Source: Methanobacteriota archaeon
Lineage (GTDB): Archaea > Thermoplasmatota > Poseidoniia > MGIII > CG-Epi1
NCBI GenBank assembly: GCA_029977605.1
Contig: JAPOKN010000003.1
Span: 1-51,134 of the forward strand
DNA: 51,134 bases
Reading direction: 5' to 3'
Positions within the stretch are counted from its first letter, which is position 1. Each line of letters opens with the position of its first letter. The notes below the pieces were generated by a model. The model saw nothing but the letters and a program-made list of their open reading frames with translations, had not been told where the DNA came from and did not search any database. This document shows positions 33,883 through 42,548 of this stretch, one piece after another. Position numbers and translations under genes: made by a program.

Positions 33883-34580
33883 ATATAAAAATAGATACTG
33901 AAGGAGCCTTCGGTTCAGCACTTGTAGTTCTAGAACCAGGAGAAAAGTTTGTCTCAGAGGCAGGTGCAATGTATAGGGCATCTCCGAATATGTCTATCGA
34001 GGTTGAATCTCGTAGAAAAAAGGATGAAGGTTTATGGGGTGCTTTCAAATCAGGTGTGAAAGCAATGTTTGCCGGAGAGTCTTTCTTTTTGTCTTCCTAT
34101 CAAACATCAGATAATACAGCTGCAGAAGTAGGTCTTGCTCCAACGCATCAGGGAGAAGTACGAAAAGTAGAAGTTGGTTCAGATACTTGGATATGCTCAG
34201 GCGGGAGTTACCTTGGTTCTTCGGGTGGTATTGATTTGGATACTCAATATCAAGGATTAGTTAAGGGGATGTTTAGTAAAGAAGGTTTAGTCTTCGTAAG
34301 AGCTTCAGGAAAAGGAGACTTACTTGTAAATGGTTTCGGTAGGATTTCTGAGGTTTCTATTGGAAATGGAATAACAATAGATAATGGACATTTGATAGCC
34401 TTTACTGAAGGGCTAGAGTATGAAATAAGTAAGGCCGGCGGGGGTTGGATTTCTTCCATGATGTCAGGCGAAGGGCTAGTTATGAAATTTAGAGGACAAG
34501 GTAAAATATTAGTTCAATCACATGATCCAAGTAGGCTTGGTGGAGCTTTGGGTCCTTTATTGCCACCAAGGGAGAGCTAA
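33879..34580 (+). CDS. AIM24/TIGR00266 family protein, copy 2
   Basis: This 233-residue paralogue of the flanking genes starts at the ATG overlapping the previous stop (MNIKIDTEGAFG), not at the in-frame upstream TTG or similar codon. ALVVLEPGEKFVSEAGAMYR, FAGESFFLSSY, RASGKGDLLVNGFG, IDNGHLIAFTEGLEYEI and SGEGLVMKFRGQGKILVQS follow the family. It is the most diverged of the three in its N-terminal part, with a charged insert (ESRRKKDEG). The next gene starts on the last base of its stop. Confidence 0.87.
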   Translation: MNIKIDTEGAFGSALVVLEPGEKFVSEAGAMYRASPNMSIEVESRRKKDEGLWGAFKSGVKAMFAGESFFLSSYQTSDNTAAEVGLAPTHQGEVRKVEVGSDTWICSGGSYLGSSGGIDLDTQYQGLVKGMFSKEGLVFVRASGKGDLLVNGFGRISEVSIGNGITIDNGHLIAFTEGLEYEISKAGGGWISSMMSGEGLVMKFRGQGKILVQSHDPSRLGGALGPLLPPRES

Positions 34581-35251
34581 TGAAATACGACATAATCTCA
34601 GCACCTTCATACGCACTTGTTGAAATGTCATTAAATGAGGGTGAGTCAGTTATTGTTGAACCAGGTTCAATGTCTTGGATGGATACTACAATTAAGCCAA
34701 AAACTGAGATGAAAGGAGGTTTTTTCGCAGGTTTGAAGAGAAGAATGGGTGGGGAGTCTTTCTTTCTTAATACTTATACTGCTGAAGGTGGTTCAGGTAA
34801 GATAGGAATTGCACCAGGTTACTCAGGAGATATTATAGTAAAAGAGCTTAATAATGAGACAATTTATATGGAACGTGGCGCCTATCTTTGTCATGTAGGA
34901 AATATTGAAACCAGTGCATCTTGGGAAGGTTTTATGGGCACATTTGCAGAAGGAATGTTAGGTCTTAGGGTAAGTGGAACTGGCTTACTATTCTTTGGTT
35001 CATATGGAGATGTCCAAGAAGTAGATGTTCAAGGTTCCTATACTGTAGATAATGGTTATGCAGTTGCCTGGGAAAGTTCTTTGGATTACAGTATCGGTCG
35101 TTCAGGAAGGAGAATTCGTAGCTTTTTATTTGGAGATCAATTAATTTGTAATTACCATGGGAATGGTAAATTGTGGATACAAACACGAAGCCCTCGTAAT
35201 TTAGCAGCTTGGGTTCATCCCTTCCGACCAGTTCAACAAAATAGTGAATAA
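34580..35251 (+). CDS. AIM24/TIGR00266 family protein, copy 3
   Basis: This 223-residue protein is the third tandem family member. YDIISAPSYALVEMSLNEGE, VEPGSMSWMDTTI, GGFFAGLKRRMGGESFFLNT, VSGTGLLFFGSYG and VDNGYAVAWESSLDYSI match the family. It overlaps copy 2 by one base (TAATG), so all three come from one mRNA with coupled translation, suggesting a hetero-oligomer. It ends 10 bases from the end of the convergent fusA. Confidence 0.88.
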   Translation: MKYDIISAPSYALVEMSLNEGESVIVEPGSMSWMDTTIKPKTEMKGGFFAGLKRRMGGESFFLNTYTAEGGSGKIGIAPGYSGDIIVKELNNETIYMERGAYLCHVGNIETSASWEGFMGTFAEGMLGLRVSGTGLLFFGSYGDVQEVDVQGSYTVDNGYAVAWESSLDYSIGRSGRRIRSFLFGDQLICNYHGNGKLWIQTRSPRNLAAWVHPFRPVQQNSE

Positions 35252-35261
35252 TGTTTCAATC

Positions 35262-37457
35262 TTAAGAGAAATTTTCAGGCCTTGGCATTTCAGCTTTCAA
35301 GCCTTTTCGTTGTCTGATGTCTTCAGTAATTCCGTCAATTAATTCTCTAGGTAATGCTTCGTAACCTGCAAACTCAGTACTCCATAGCGCTCTACCTCCA
35401 GTAGCCGATCGAATTTCACTTGCAAATCCAAACATTTCCTTGACAGGAGCTTTAGCAGTAATTATGGCCATATCGCCTTCAGTTTCCATGCCTGCAATTT
35501 CAGCACGTCTTTGTGACATTTCACCAGTTACAGATCCCATTAACTCTTGAGGAACGTTAATGTAAACATTTTGTTTTGGTTCTAACAATGCAACACCCGC
35601 AGAAACAAGAGCCCCATTAATTCCATTTCTTACAGCAGGAATAGTTTGTGCAGGTCCTCTATGAATAGCATCCTCATGCAGTTTAGCATCATTCAAGATA
35701 ATTTTTACCCCCATCATTTTTTCATGCGCTCGAGGTCCTCTCTTCACAACTTCGTTGAAAGCTTCAATTAACAACTCTCTAGTTTCGAACAAATTCTGAA
35801 TACCTTTTGTTGCATCAACAAAAACGCAACCATTTTCTATGCACAGAACACCACGGCCGTGGACTTTTGTCCATCCCATGTCTATTAATTGTCGTGCAAC
35901 TTCCTTTGATTTTTTAATATTACCAGAAGGTATCGTTCCATCTACAATAGCTTCTCTAACATCATCTTCTAGCGGCTCTACTGTAATGTAGAAACGGTTG
36001 TGTTTGTTAGGTGATTTACCCTCAAAGTCCCCAGGAGACTGCATTGCTACAGTTTCTCTGTAAACAACAATAGGTGGTGAAGTAGTAATTTCAACCCCGT
36101 GTTCATTTTTAATTCTATATTCTGTAATTTCCAAATGTAATTCACCCATTCCAGACATTAAATGTTCTCCAGTTTCTAAATTACTGTCAATTTGAATGGA
36201 AGGATCTGATTTAGCTACAGCTCGAAGAACTTCAACAAGTTTAGGAAGATCTTTAGTGTGTTTAGCTTCTATTGCAGTAGTTACAACTGGATCAGAATTA
36301 TGTACGATTCTTTCAAATGGCGTCATTTCCTTATTAGATGAAATAGTTGAACCGGACTGAGCATCTCTTAATCCAGAAACTGCAATGATGTTTCCTGCAG
36401 TTACAGTCTCAGTTGCAATACGATCACCGCCGACAAACATACCTACAGATTGTACTCTGTTTGCGTTTGGCATACCTGCAACATACATTTGATCACCTTT
36501 TTTGATAGAACCTGAGAACAAGCGACCAACTGCAATTTCTCCCGCATGTGGGTCTAATACAACTTTGGTAACCATGAAAGCCGAGTCGCCTTTCCCATCA
36601 GCATTTACCATAGCTTGTCCAATATCTTCTTCAGCTTCACCTCTCCAGATGTGAGGGATACGATATTTTTGAGCGTCATCTGCAGATGGTAATTTTTCTA
36701 CAATCATGTCTAATAATACTTCATGCAAAGGAGCAGCTTGTGCTAGTTCTCTTTTCTGCTCTTTTTCCATAAATTCATAAATTTGCTTGAAATTAACATT
36801 CTTTTTAGCCATGAATGGCAAAGATGTTGCCCAATTGTGATATGCGGAACCAAAAGCAACAGTACCTGCCTGAGCATCAACCATCCACTCTTTTTTGAAT
36901 TCTTCTGGAACCATTCGACTAATTAATTTATTAACTTCAGTAATTATTTTCCCAAATCTTTGCATCATGTCTTCAGGAGTCACTTGTAACTCAGCAATTA
37001 AACGGTCTACTTTGTTTATGAACAAAACAGGTTTAACTTTTTCTTTTAGAGCTTGTCTAATGACAGTTTCAGTTTGAGGCATTATTCCTTCGACAGCACA
37101 AACAACAATAATCACACCATCAAGAGCTCTCATTGCTCTTGTAACGTCACCGCCAAAGTCAACGTGACCTGGGGTATCGATCAAATTGATTAGATAATCT
37201 TCACCTTTGTGCTCGTGAACCATAGATGCATTAGCTGCATTGATTGTAATTCCTCTAGCAGATTCTTGTTCATCAAAATCTAGCATTAATTGTTTTCCAG
37301 CTAAATCTTCAGACATCATTCCTGCTCCGAAGATTAAGTTGTCAGATAATGTTGTTTTACCATGATCAATATGTGCGGCAGTACCTATGTTTCTTATTTG
37401 TCCTAGCTTTGTAAATAAAGCAGTTGCCCGCTTTATGTTGTCTTCTTTACGGCCCAT
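35262..37457 (-). CDS. fusA: translation elongation factor 2
   Basis: This 731-residue archaeal EF-2 GTPase drives translocation. G1 AHIDHGKTT, G3 DTPGHVDFGGDV and G4 NKVDRL are intact. The domain IV motif KLHEDAIHRGPAQ carries the histidine modified to diphthamide in archaea. ESARGITINAANASM is the switch region. It is the last gene of the rps12-rps7-fusA unit, 11 bases after rps7. Confidence 0.97.
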   Translation of the reverse strand: MGRKEDNIKRATALFTKLGQIRNIGTAAHIDHGKTTLSDNLIFGAGMMSEDLAGKQLMLDFDEQESARGITINAANASMVHEHKGEDYLINLIDTPGHVDFGGDVTRAMRALDGVIIVVCAVEGIMPQTETVIRQALKEKVKPVLFINKVDRLIAELQVTPEDMMQRFGKIITEVNKLISRMVPEEFKKEWMVDAQAGTVAFGSAYHNWATSLPFMAKKNVNFKQIYEFMEKEQKRELAQAAPLHEVLLDMIVEKLPSADDAQKYRIPHIWRGEAEEDIGQAMVNADGKGDSAFMVTKVVLDPHAGEIAVGRLFSGSIKKGDQMYVAGMPNANRVQSVGMFVGGDRIATETVTAGNIIAVSGLRDAQSGSTISSNKEMTPFERIVHNSDPVVTTAIEAKHTKDLPKLVEVLRAVAKSDPSIQIDSNLETGEHLMSGMGELHLEITEYRIKNEHGVEITTSPPIVVYRETVAMQSPGDFEGKSPNKHNRFYITVEPLEDDVREAIVDGTIPSGNIKKSKEVARQLIDMGWTKVHGRGVLCIENGCVFVDATKGIQNLFETRELLIEAFNEVVKRGPRAHEKMMGVKIILNDAKLHEDAIHRGPAQTIPAVRNGINGALVSAGVALLEPKQNVYINVPQELMGSVTGEMSQRRAEIAGMETEGDMAIITAKAPVKEMFGFASEIRSATGGRALWSTEFAGYEALPRELIDGITEDIRQRKGLKAEMPRPENFS

Positions 37458-37468
37458 TTTTTTTCACT

Positions 37469-38104
37469 TTAGTTGTGTGCAGCTTCAGCTTGACGCTCAA
37501 CTTCTTCCTTTTTACCAATAGCATAAGAATCAGGATTAGCTTCAGAAGCTAGCATAATTTCTTTTGCAAGAGCTTTTTCAATTGAGCGTTGTTTTTTTGA
37601 TGAACTTAAAGCACCGATACATAGATTTCGGATAGCAGTGTCAATTCTCCTTGTCGGAGAAACATCTACACCGCTGTATACCCTTATTCCACCATATCTT
37701 AGAGAAACTACTTCAGCTCTCGGAGCTGAATTCTCAAGTGCTTTAACCATGTGTTGTGCAGGATTGTCTTTTTTCTTTTCATGAATAAGTTCAAACGAAT
37801 TCTTCAAAACAGAATATGCTTGAGCTTTTTTACCAGTATATTTTTCGGATCTCATTAAGTTATTAATTATCCTTTCAATGACTGTTAAGTTTCTTTTTCC
37901 AAATCTTTTCTTAGAATGCCTTCCCCCAGTATGTGGAACTTGAAATGCATTCAAATTTATATGGCGCTCTAAGGTTTTGTCTTCAACATCTACTTCTGTT
38001 AAGTCCCATTTACCAAATAGTGGAACTACAGGTAGTTCCACTTCCGGCTCTTCGGCCTTGGTTTCGGTAGCCTCTTCGTTATTAATTTCTTTATCTTCAG
38101 CCAT
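37469..38104 (-). CDS. rps7: 30S ribosomal protein uS7
   Basis: This 211-residue archaeal uS7 nucleates the head of the small subunit. An acidic N-terminal extension (MAEDKEINNEEATETKAEE) precedes the core, and LFGKWDLTEVDVEDKTLERH, HTGGRHSKKRFGKRNLTVIE, RIINNLMRSEKYTGKK, VSLRYGGIRVYSGVDVSPTR and AIRNLCIGALSSSKK identify it. It starts 5 bases after rps12. Confidence 0.97.
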   Translation of the reverse strand: MAEDKEINNEEATETKAEEPEVELPVVPLFGKWDLTEVDVEDKTLERHINLNAFQVPHTGGRHSKKRFGKRNLTVIERIINNLMRSEKYTGKKAQAYSVLKNSFELIHEKKKDNPAQHMVKALENSAPRAEVVSLRYGGIRVYSGVDVSPTRRIDTAIRNLCIGALSSSKKQRSIEKALAKEIMLASEANPDSYAIGKKEEVERQAEAAHN

Positions 38105-38109
38105 ATAAT

Positions 38110-38538
38110 TTACCTAATTGGTTTCTCTTTTCTTCCACGGACCATTTCTTTCAATGAAACATTATTTACTTTTGCAACTCTGTAACGTACACCAGATAAA
38201 TCTCCATATGATCTTCCCATTCTTCCACCGACACCTTCGATTACAACTTCATCATGTTCATCAATGAAACTTATAGCGAGGTTGCCTGGAGCTAGAGCGG
38301 TTACTTGTCTGCCATTTTTAATTAATTGAACTCTTACACATTTTCGAATACCAGAGTTAGGCTGTTTTGCTTCCACACCTACCTTTTCTACAACTATACC
38401 CTTTGCTTGAGGTGCACCTTGTAGAGGGTCAGCCTTTTCTTTGAGCTTCATAGCTCTCTTACGATAGTATCTATCGTTCCAACGATGTTTTTGTCTTTTG
38501 TTACGTTGTGCTGATGCTGTGTAAAGACCTTTTGCCAC
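38110..38538 (-). CDS. rps12: 30S ribosomal protein uS12
   Basis: This 142-residue decoding-site protein starts at a GTG (38536-38538) with AAGGAG about 9 bases before it. KGIVVEKVGVEAKQPNSGIR, KCVRVQLIKNGRQVTALAPG and EGVGGRMGRSYGDLSGVRYR match the archaeal family, including the PNSGIRKCVRV loop that monitors codon pairing. It is the first gene of the rps12-rps7-fusA operon. Confidence 0.97.
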   Translation of the reverse strand: MAKGLYTASAQRNKRQKHRWNDRYYRKRAMKLKEKADPLQGAPQAKGIVVEKVGVEAKQPNSGIRKCVRVQLIKNGRQVTALAPGNLAISFIDEHDEVVIEGVGGRMGRSYGDLSGVRYRVAKVNNVSLKEMVRGRKEKPIR

Positions 38539-38588
38539 TTACATATCTCCTTCTCAATGAATCGAGGTTTCAGCCGACAAGAGGCCCA

Positions 38589-38601
38589 TATATATACTGT
38601 T
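38589..38601 (-). promoter_or_regulatory. promoter of the rps12-rps7-fusA operon
   Basis: On the minus strand AGTATATATATGG lies about 50-60 bases before the rps12 GTG. It is one of the strongest TATA elements in the window and leaves a leader of about 25-30 bases that contains the AAGGAG ribosome site. Confidence 0.5.
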
Positions 38602-38672
38602 CGGCATTTTTTTTAAAAAATGTGAAAAGTTGGGGTAAAGCCTTTTTTTAGAGTAGTCCGAAAGGGTTTCGA

Positions 38673-38749
38673 GCCACCGTAGCTTAGCCCGGTTGAGCGG
38701 CTGACTTGTAATCAGCAGGCCGAGGGTTCAAATCCCTCCGGTGGCTCCA
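38673..38749 (+). tRNA. tRNA-Thr (TGT)
   Basis: The acceptor GCCACCG pairs with CGGTGGC, followed by T73 and encoded CCA. The anticodon arm CTGAC-TTGTAAT with its CAG-containing 3' side gives anticodon TGT. The D arm GCTTAGCCCGGTTGAGC and T arm GAGGG-TTCAAAT-CCCTC are canonical. No intron is seen. Confidence 0.95.
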
Positions 38750-38808
38750 AGCATTTGTATTTATTTAGCAGCATTTAGTTGTATACTACAGGAAAAAACC
38801 CCTAATTC

Positions 38809-41190
38809 ATGTTAAGAAGTACCTCAGTAAAGCAGGAGTCTTGGAAACCGGTTAAGCTATTGGCTAAACAGCCAGTTAAAGATAAAATTTTATCTTTAGA
38901 ATGTGATTTAGAAGGCAAAATAGCCGTTGCGTTAACCTCGACTTCAATGAATATATTCAATGAAAGAGAGTTACTCAATGTCGTGGATATTGATGGAGGT
39001 TATGAGTTAAAAATTTCTAGTGATTTGGAGAATATTTTTGTTTTGAGCTCAAAAAAGTTATTTTGTTTTGATTATTGGGGCAATTTAAAATGGGAGTATG
39101 TTTCAGACGGCCTTATCGATGATTTTGAGCTAGATCCTTTAGGTAAAAATATAGTGATGAGAGGAGAAAAATTTGTAGTATTTTTAAATAGGTTTGGCGA
39201 ACTAGAATGGGATTATAATTTTTCTGAATATATTATTGATATGTACTATACAACGAGCGGAGCTTTTCTTATTTCAACTACGAATCAAATATATTCATTA
39301 ATATCGGACAATAAGTTTGATAAAATTTTAGAATTACCGGGACAGGTAAATACTTTTTTTTCAGATGACGGAGGAATTTCAATTAATGATAAAAATCTTA
39401 TATCATTTTCATTAACAGGGCACCATATATGGCAAAAAGATTTAGTTGATGTACGTCATGTTCGATATTCTAATAAATCATTTATGAACTATTATATTGA
39501 GGGTGATAAAAAATTAGTTTGTCAAGATAGGAACGGTGATGAATTATGGATATATTCTTCTGAAGATGAGTTGCAAAACTTCAATATAGTTAATTCGGGA
39601 ATGATGACTGGATTGTATTCTAATAATTATTTTCATGTTTTAGATGAAAATGGAGAACAAGCGTGGTCATACTATGCTAGAGAAAAAGTAGTTGATTTTT
39701 CTTTTTCAAGTTTTGGAGGGGATGTAGTTATAGCATCAGAAAATAAAATTCATTGGTTTCAAAATGAAGGTTTTTTAAGAAATCAAGTTAATCTTAACCT
39801 AGAAAGTATAGAGTCTTTAATTTCTAAAGTATCTTTTTATGAGTCAAATATTGGAGATATAGAAGATAATTTTACTTTAGTAACTGAACAATCAGGAGGC
39901 AATTTTGTCTCGCTTAAGAATTCTTTCAAAACGATAGCGAAATTAAGGACTAAGTTAGAACATCTCCATAGGCGTCATGTCAATTATTTAGATTCGTTGC
40001 CTGAATTTATGGATTTATTGTCTCTTCAAGGTGCCCAAACTGATGAAATGGTTCCTCTCATATATCCTTATTTTTCTTTGTACGGTGATATTAAGGACAA
40101 TTCTAATTATGACAACTTATCTGAATTTGCTAATCATTTGTTGTCTAAATTAGAAAGGTATGATCTAACAAAAATTAAGAATAATAGCATTTTTGATCAA
40201 AAAAATTTTATCAGAGATGCCAAGAAAGGAATTACAGATGAAATTCTAAATATTAATAAATTAATTGATCAATCGGTTAATGACCTAAAAAAATTAGAAG
40301 TTGATGTTAATCGCTTGATAATTGGTTGGCTAGAGTCGGGAAATGTGGATGATAAACTTCAAGATTTTTTCCATACTTATTCTAATAATATAGCCGCTCG
40401 TTCTCTAAAGAGTGAAGTAATTTTAGAAAAAATGGAAAGTCACATGGCTTTTGTTGATTATAATACCTCTAATGATTCAATAAAATTACAACGAGCTCGT
40501 TTTAGAAGCAGAAAAGATGTTGAGCTAAAATTAGATCTGTTGAATAATTCAGAAAATAAGTTAGAAAATATGAATATCAGAGCTAAGATCGAAGGTAAAG
40601 GTTTAGATTTACTCTCACCCCCTTCAGGCGTTATTAGAATTAATCATCTTAAATCTGGAGAGTCTTCTCCAATTACGTTCTCATTTTCACCTAAAAGTCG
40701 GGCAAATACTAGAGTGATTTTAGTCATACAGTACTTTGATACTGTTGGAAGGAAATGTACGGATTGGCTTGGAGATATTGGAACAAATTTTTTGGGTTGT
40801 TACGTAAAACCTTTACAGTTATCTGAATCAGAGCATGAATCTGAAAGATTAAACTTTAAGGATTATACATCACATACTTCTTTTAATGTGGAAGGTTTAC
40901 AGCTTAGTAAAATTACAAAGATTGCAAAGGGAATGCCAGGCCTCCACCTTTGTAATTTAAAAGAAGAAGATACACGTTCAATAATTTACCATTCTGGAGA
41001 ATCTAGTTTAGATGGGTCTAAATATTTGTCTATGATTTTCTTACGCAAGTTAGGAGAGGATGAATCATTGAGAGTTGCCATGGAATTAATTTGTCATTCG
41101 AATGATATTGACAATTCCTCTGAATTAAAAGAGGAGATGTCCTTGTATCTTAAAAATAAGTTATTGGAATTAAATGCTAAGTTTGTTTAA
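38809..41190 (+). CDS. large protein: beta-propeller, helical region, beta-sandwich, unknown function
   Basis: This 793-residue soluble protein has no signal peptide or membrane helix. Residues about 25-320 form a PQQ-like propeller: blade motifs GNLKWEY (91-97), GELEWDY (130-136), GHHIWQK (204-210), GDELWIY (243-249), GEQAWSY (282-288) and a weaker one at 312-318. Residues 330-560 are mostly helical and charged, with coiled-coil stretches (KLRTKLEHLHRRH; EILNINKLIDQSVNDLKKLE). Residues about 565-670 read as a beta-sandwich (VELKLDLLNNSENKLENMNI), and 680-793 as an alpha/beta domain. I do not recognise the full architecture. It is strongly AT-rich compared with the flanking informational genes. 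The stop overlaps the TFS gene end by 4 bases. Confidence 0.75.
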   Translation: MLRSTSVKQESWKPVKLLAKQPVKDKILSLECDLEGKIAVALTSTSMNIFNERELLNVVDIDGGYELKISSDLENIFVLSSKKLFCFDYWGNLKWEYVSDGLIDDFELDPLGKNIVMRGEKFVVFLNRFGELEWDYNFSEYIIDMYYTTSGAFLISTTNQIYSLISDNKFDKILELPGQVNTFFSDDGGISINDKNLISFSLTGHHIWQKDLVDVRHVRYSNKSFMNYYIEGDKKLVCQDRNGDELWIYSSEDELQNFNIVNSGMMTGLYSNNYFHVLDENGEQAWSYYAREKVVDFSFSSFGGDVVIASENKIHWFQNEGFLRNQVNLNLESIESLISKVSFYESNIGDIEDNFTLVTEQSGGNFVSLKNSFKTIAKLRTKLEHLHRRHVNYLDSLPEFMDLLSLQGAQTDEMVPLIYPYFSLYGDIKDNSNYDNLSEFANHLLSKLERYDLTKIKNNSIFDQKNFIRDAKKGITDEILNINKLIDQSVNDLKKLEVDVNRLIIGWLESGNVDDKLQDFFHTYSNNIAARSLKSEVILEKMESHMAFVDYNTSNDSIKLQRARFRSRKDVELKLDLLNNSENKLENMNIRAKIEGKGLDLLSPPSGVIRINHLKSGESSPITFSFSPKSRANTRVILVIQYFDTVGRKCTDWLGDIGTNFLGCYVKPLQLSESEHESERLNFKDYTSHTSFNVEGLQLSKITKIAKGMPGLHLCNLKEEDTRSIIYHSGESSLDGSKYLSMIFLRKLGEDESLRVAMELICHSNDIDNSSELKEEMSLYLKNKLLELNAKFV

Positions 41191-41501
41191 TACTCTCTCC
41201 ATTTATGTTTACATTTAGAGTTAGTGCATTGATAAATTCGTGTTGATGGTTCATCTGCAGCCCGGGTTTGTCTTATTACCCAAGTAGCTTCATTGTGCCC
41301 ACATTTTTCACAAATTATTTTTGCAGTAGGCAGTGTACCTTCTAAACCTTCAGTTACTACAATTTCCTTTTTTTCCATCTTCCTACTAGTGATTTTAGTT
41401 TCACCCTTACTTTCGGAGTAACCACAATTAGGTCTTTTACACTCTCTTTGACCGGTTCCTCGGTTCAAAACGAGCATGGCTTTACATTTTGGACAGAACA
41501 T
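41187..41501 (-). CDS. tfs: transcription factor S (TFIIS-like)
   Basis: This 104-residue factor stimulates RNA cleavage by backtracked archaeal RNA polymerase. The N-terminal zinc ribbon has C3-x2-C6 and a CKRPNCG second pair; the C-terminal TFIIS ribbon has CEKCGHNEA and CTNSKCKHKW. The acidic hairpin that enters the polymerase is RQTRAADEPSTRIYQC, with the catalytic D-E pair intact. Both ribbons keep all their cysteines, in contrast to eL42 and eS27. It is followed upstream on the strand by a membrane-anchored protein gene 1 base away. Confidence 0.95.
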   Translation of the reverse strand: MFCPKCKAMLVLNRGTGQRECKRPNCGYSESKGETKITSRKMEKKEIVVTEGLEGTLPTAKIICEKCGHNEATWVIRQTRAADEPSTRIYQCTNSKCKHKWREY

Positions 41502-41502
41502 T

Positions 41503-42156
41503 TTAGAGTCTCACGTTTTCGATTAGGTCAGTAGCCTGTAAGATATCCTTTTGGGCTAATCCAATAGCTATACTAATAATTGCGTTACAGTCAAATTCTT
41601 CCATTGGGCCATTACAAAGGCTCCATGAATAGACCTTAACAAATAGTTCTCCATCATAATCGGAGCTGAAAAAAATGGAATCATCCGTTGTTTTAGCAGT
41701 CCACTGATATATGGAAGTGCCAAAAGGAAGCACAGGATTTACTTCGGTAAGAATGTTTCCATTAGACTGAAGTTCTAGGCCTTCGTTTGCAATTTGCTGT
41801 TTGACTTTGTTAACGACAATATTTTGATAATTTAAATTTTCTAAATTAATTAAGGAACTTAATGATAAGATAATTAGTTTTCCAGATTCTCCGTCTAAAC
41901 TTTCATAACTTTCTTTTGATATTTTTAAATGTCCATTAAATTCTTTAGTATTTTCATTTTCAAAAGGTCCATTCCACACCCCTGCAGTTAAATAAAGCGA
42001 ACCGTCCTCAACATTTACGCTGTGGTAACTAACTAGAGCAGGCCCTCCAACTATCAACCCTACAGTTATGATTAGTAAAAAGCTAAATATTCTTCTAATT
42101 TTCCCTCTTTTTTTTTGTTGAACCCAGCCACCGATACGCAATTCAGGTTCTTCCAT
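41503..42156 (-). CDS. single-helix membrane-anchored protein, unknown function
   Basis: This 217-residue protein has a short basic cytoplasmic start (GGWVQQKKRGKIRR), one membrane helix (IFSFLLIITVGLIVGGPALV) and an external domain of about 180 residues. The external part is mainly predicted strands, with a possible disulphide between CNGPMEEFDC. I do not recognise the family. It is co-directional with TFS, 1 base apart, and divergent from aEF1-beta. Confidence 0.68.
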   Translation of the reverse strand: MEEPELRIGGWVQQKKRGKIRRIFSFLLIITVGLIVGGPALVSYHSVNVEDGSLYLTAGVWNGPFENENTKEFNGHLKISKESYESLDGESGKLIILSLSSLINLENLNYQNIVVNKVKQQIANEGLELQSNGNILTEVNPVLPFGTSIYQWTAKTTDDSIFFSSDYDGELFVKVYSWSLCNGPMEEFDCNAIISIAIGLAQKDILQATDLIENVRL

Positions 42157-42238
42157 AATTATTGATGTTAATCAGTAGTAATAATATTTGTTCTGGATGC
42201 CCAAATTAATTAATTGGCCCCTTTTAGCTAGATTAATT

Positions 42239-42505
42239 ATGGGTGAAGTTGCTCTAAAATACAGATTAATGCCAGAATCTCCAGATTCAGATATAGAAGC
42301 TATTGTTTCAGAAATACCAGGAGTTCTTCCTGAAGATGCAAAATTTGGTGCACATGAAGTTAAACCATTTGCCTTTGGACTTAAAGCAATTATGATCGCA
42401 ATTATAGGAATAGATAGAGACGGCTTTGCTACAGAAGTTGAAGATGGCTTAAACTCATTAAAAGATGTACAAACTGTAATTTTAGAAGAACAATCTCTGA
42501 TTTAA
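42239..42505 (+). CDS. ef1b: translation elongation factor aEF1-beta
   Basis: This 88-residue exchange factor recycles GDP on EF-1A. MGEVALKYRLMPESPDSDIE, PEDAKFGAHEVKPFAFGLKA and GFATEVEDGLNSLKDVQTV match the family. The ATG at 42239 gives the family N-terminus; the frame is open upstream from 42188 but that adds residues not seen in homologues. It is probably transcribed alone or with the following acyltransferase 43 bases later. Confidence 0.93.
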   Translation: MGEVALKYRLMPESPDSDIEAIVSEIPGVLPEDAKFGAHEVKPFAFGLKAIMIAIIGIDRDGFATEVEDGLNSLKDVQTVILEEQSLI

Positions 42506-42548
42506 AAAAAACACAGTACTATATTATCTACCTTCTATTGACAATTTA

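Noticed and set aside
38605..38622. CATTTTTTTTAAAAAATG inverted repeat upstream of tRNA-Thr
   Set aside because: It is an A/T run likely to be promoter DNA for the tRNA or a T-run; the symmetry is expected from composition.
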